From an uncultured Asticcacaulis sp. (GTDB lineage Bacteria > Pseudomonadota > Alphaproteobacteria > Caulobacterales > Caulobacteraceae), in assembly GCA_946480525.1 (NCBI GenBank), contig CAMLLA010000251.1, positions 1 through 6,320 on the forward strand: DNA of 6,320 nt. The letters are read 5' to 3'. Shown here piece after piece: positions 4,600-6,320 of the stretch. Made by a program: the position numbers and the translations under genes. How positions within the stretch are numbered: the first letter of the stretch is position 1; each line of letters begins with the position of its first letter. The notes under the pieces are model-generated. The model made no database searches, was not told the origin of the DNA, and was given only the letters and a program-made list of their open reading frames with translations.

Positions 4600-6320
<1,721 letters not shown>

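Overview
This window looks like ordinary housekeeping and envelope chromosome from a GC-rich alphaproteobacterium. Caulobacterales (Caulobacter/Asticcacaulis-like) is my best guess. It rests on the style of the proteins (the GT4 glycosyltransferase, the short membrane protein, the ClpB N-terminus), the GC-rich codon use, and promoter-like sequences resembling the Caulobacter -10 form (GCTANAWC). It is an inference from memory, not a search. I see no insertion sequence, phage gene, CRISPR array, tRNA or rRNA, and no obvious new multi-gene system.

Layout, left to right. (1) A GT4-family glycosyltransferase on the minus strand (29-1207) stands head to head, across 41 bp, with an alpha/beta-hydrolase on the plus strand (1249-2025). 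(2) A secreted protein of 210 residues with a Gly/Tyr/Arg-rich tract (2106-2738) has its own ribosome binding site and is followed by a terminator-like hairpin. (3) An unrecognised acidic protein (2818-3327) contains a stretch of much lower GC than its neighbours and overlaps the next gene tail to tail by 9 nt. (4) A minus-strand pair (4415 down to 3319) encodes a small single-pass membrane protein and an NAD(P)-binding atypical SDR/epimerase. They are joined by a GTGA stop/start overlap. (5) A divergent 184-bp intergenic region (4416-4599) leads into clpB on the plus strand. clpB runs off the right edge after 573 of roughly 860 codons.

How the genes relate. The glycosyltransferase and the secreted protein point to envelope and surface work. 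The membrane-protein/SDR pair is an operon by spacing and by the lack of a separate ribosome binding site. clpB is the heat-shock disaggregase, and a plausible sigma-32-type promoter lies directly upstream. Nothing ties all the genes into one pathway.

The least explained DNA is the clpB/membrane-protein divergent region. It holds overlapping outward promoter candidates, a 20-bp operator-like dyad between the -35 and -10 of the clpB-directed candidate, and, in the minus-strand leader, a strong Shine-Dalgarno followed by a 14-codon open frame and two consecutive hairpins. These are pattern observations made by eye and would need comparative or transcript data.
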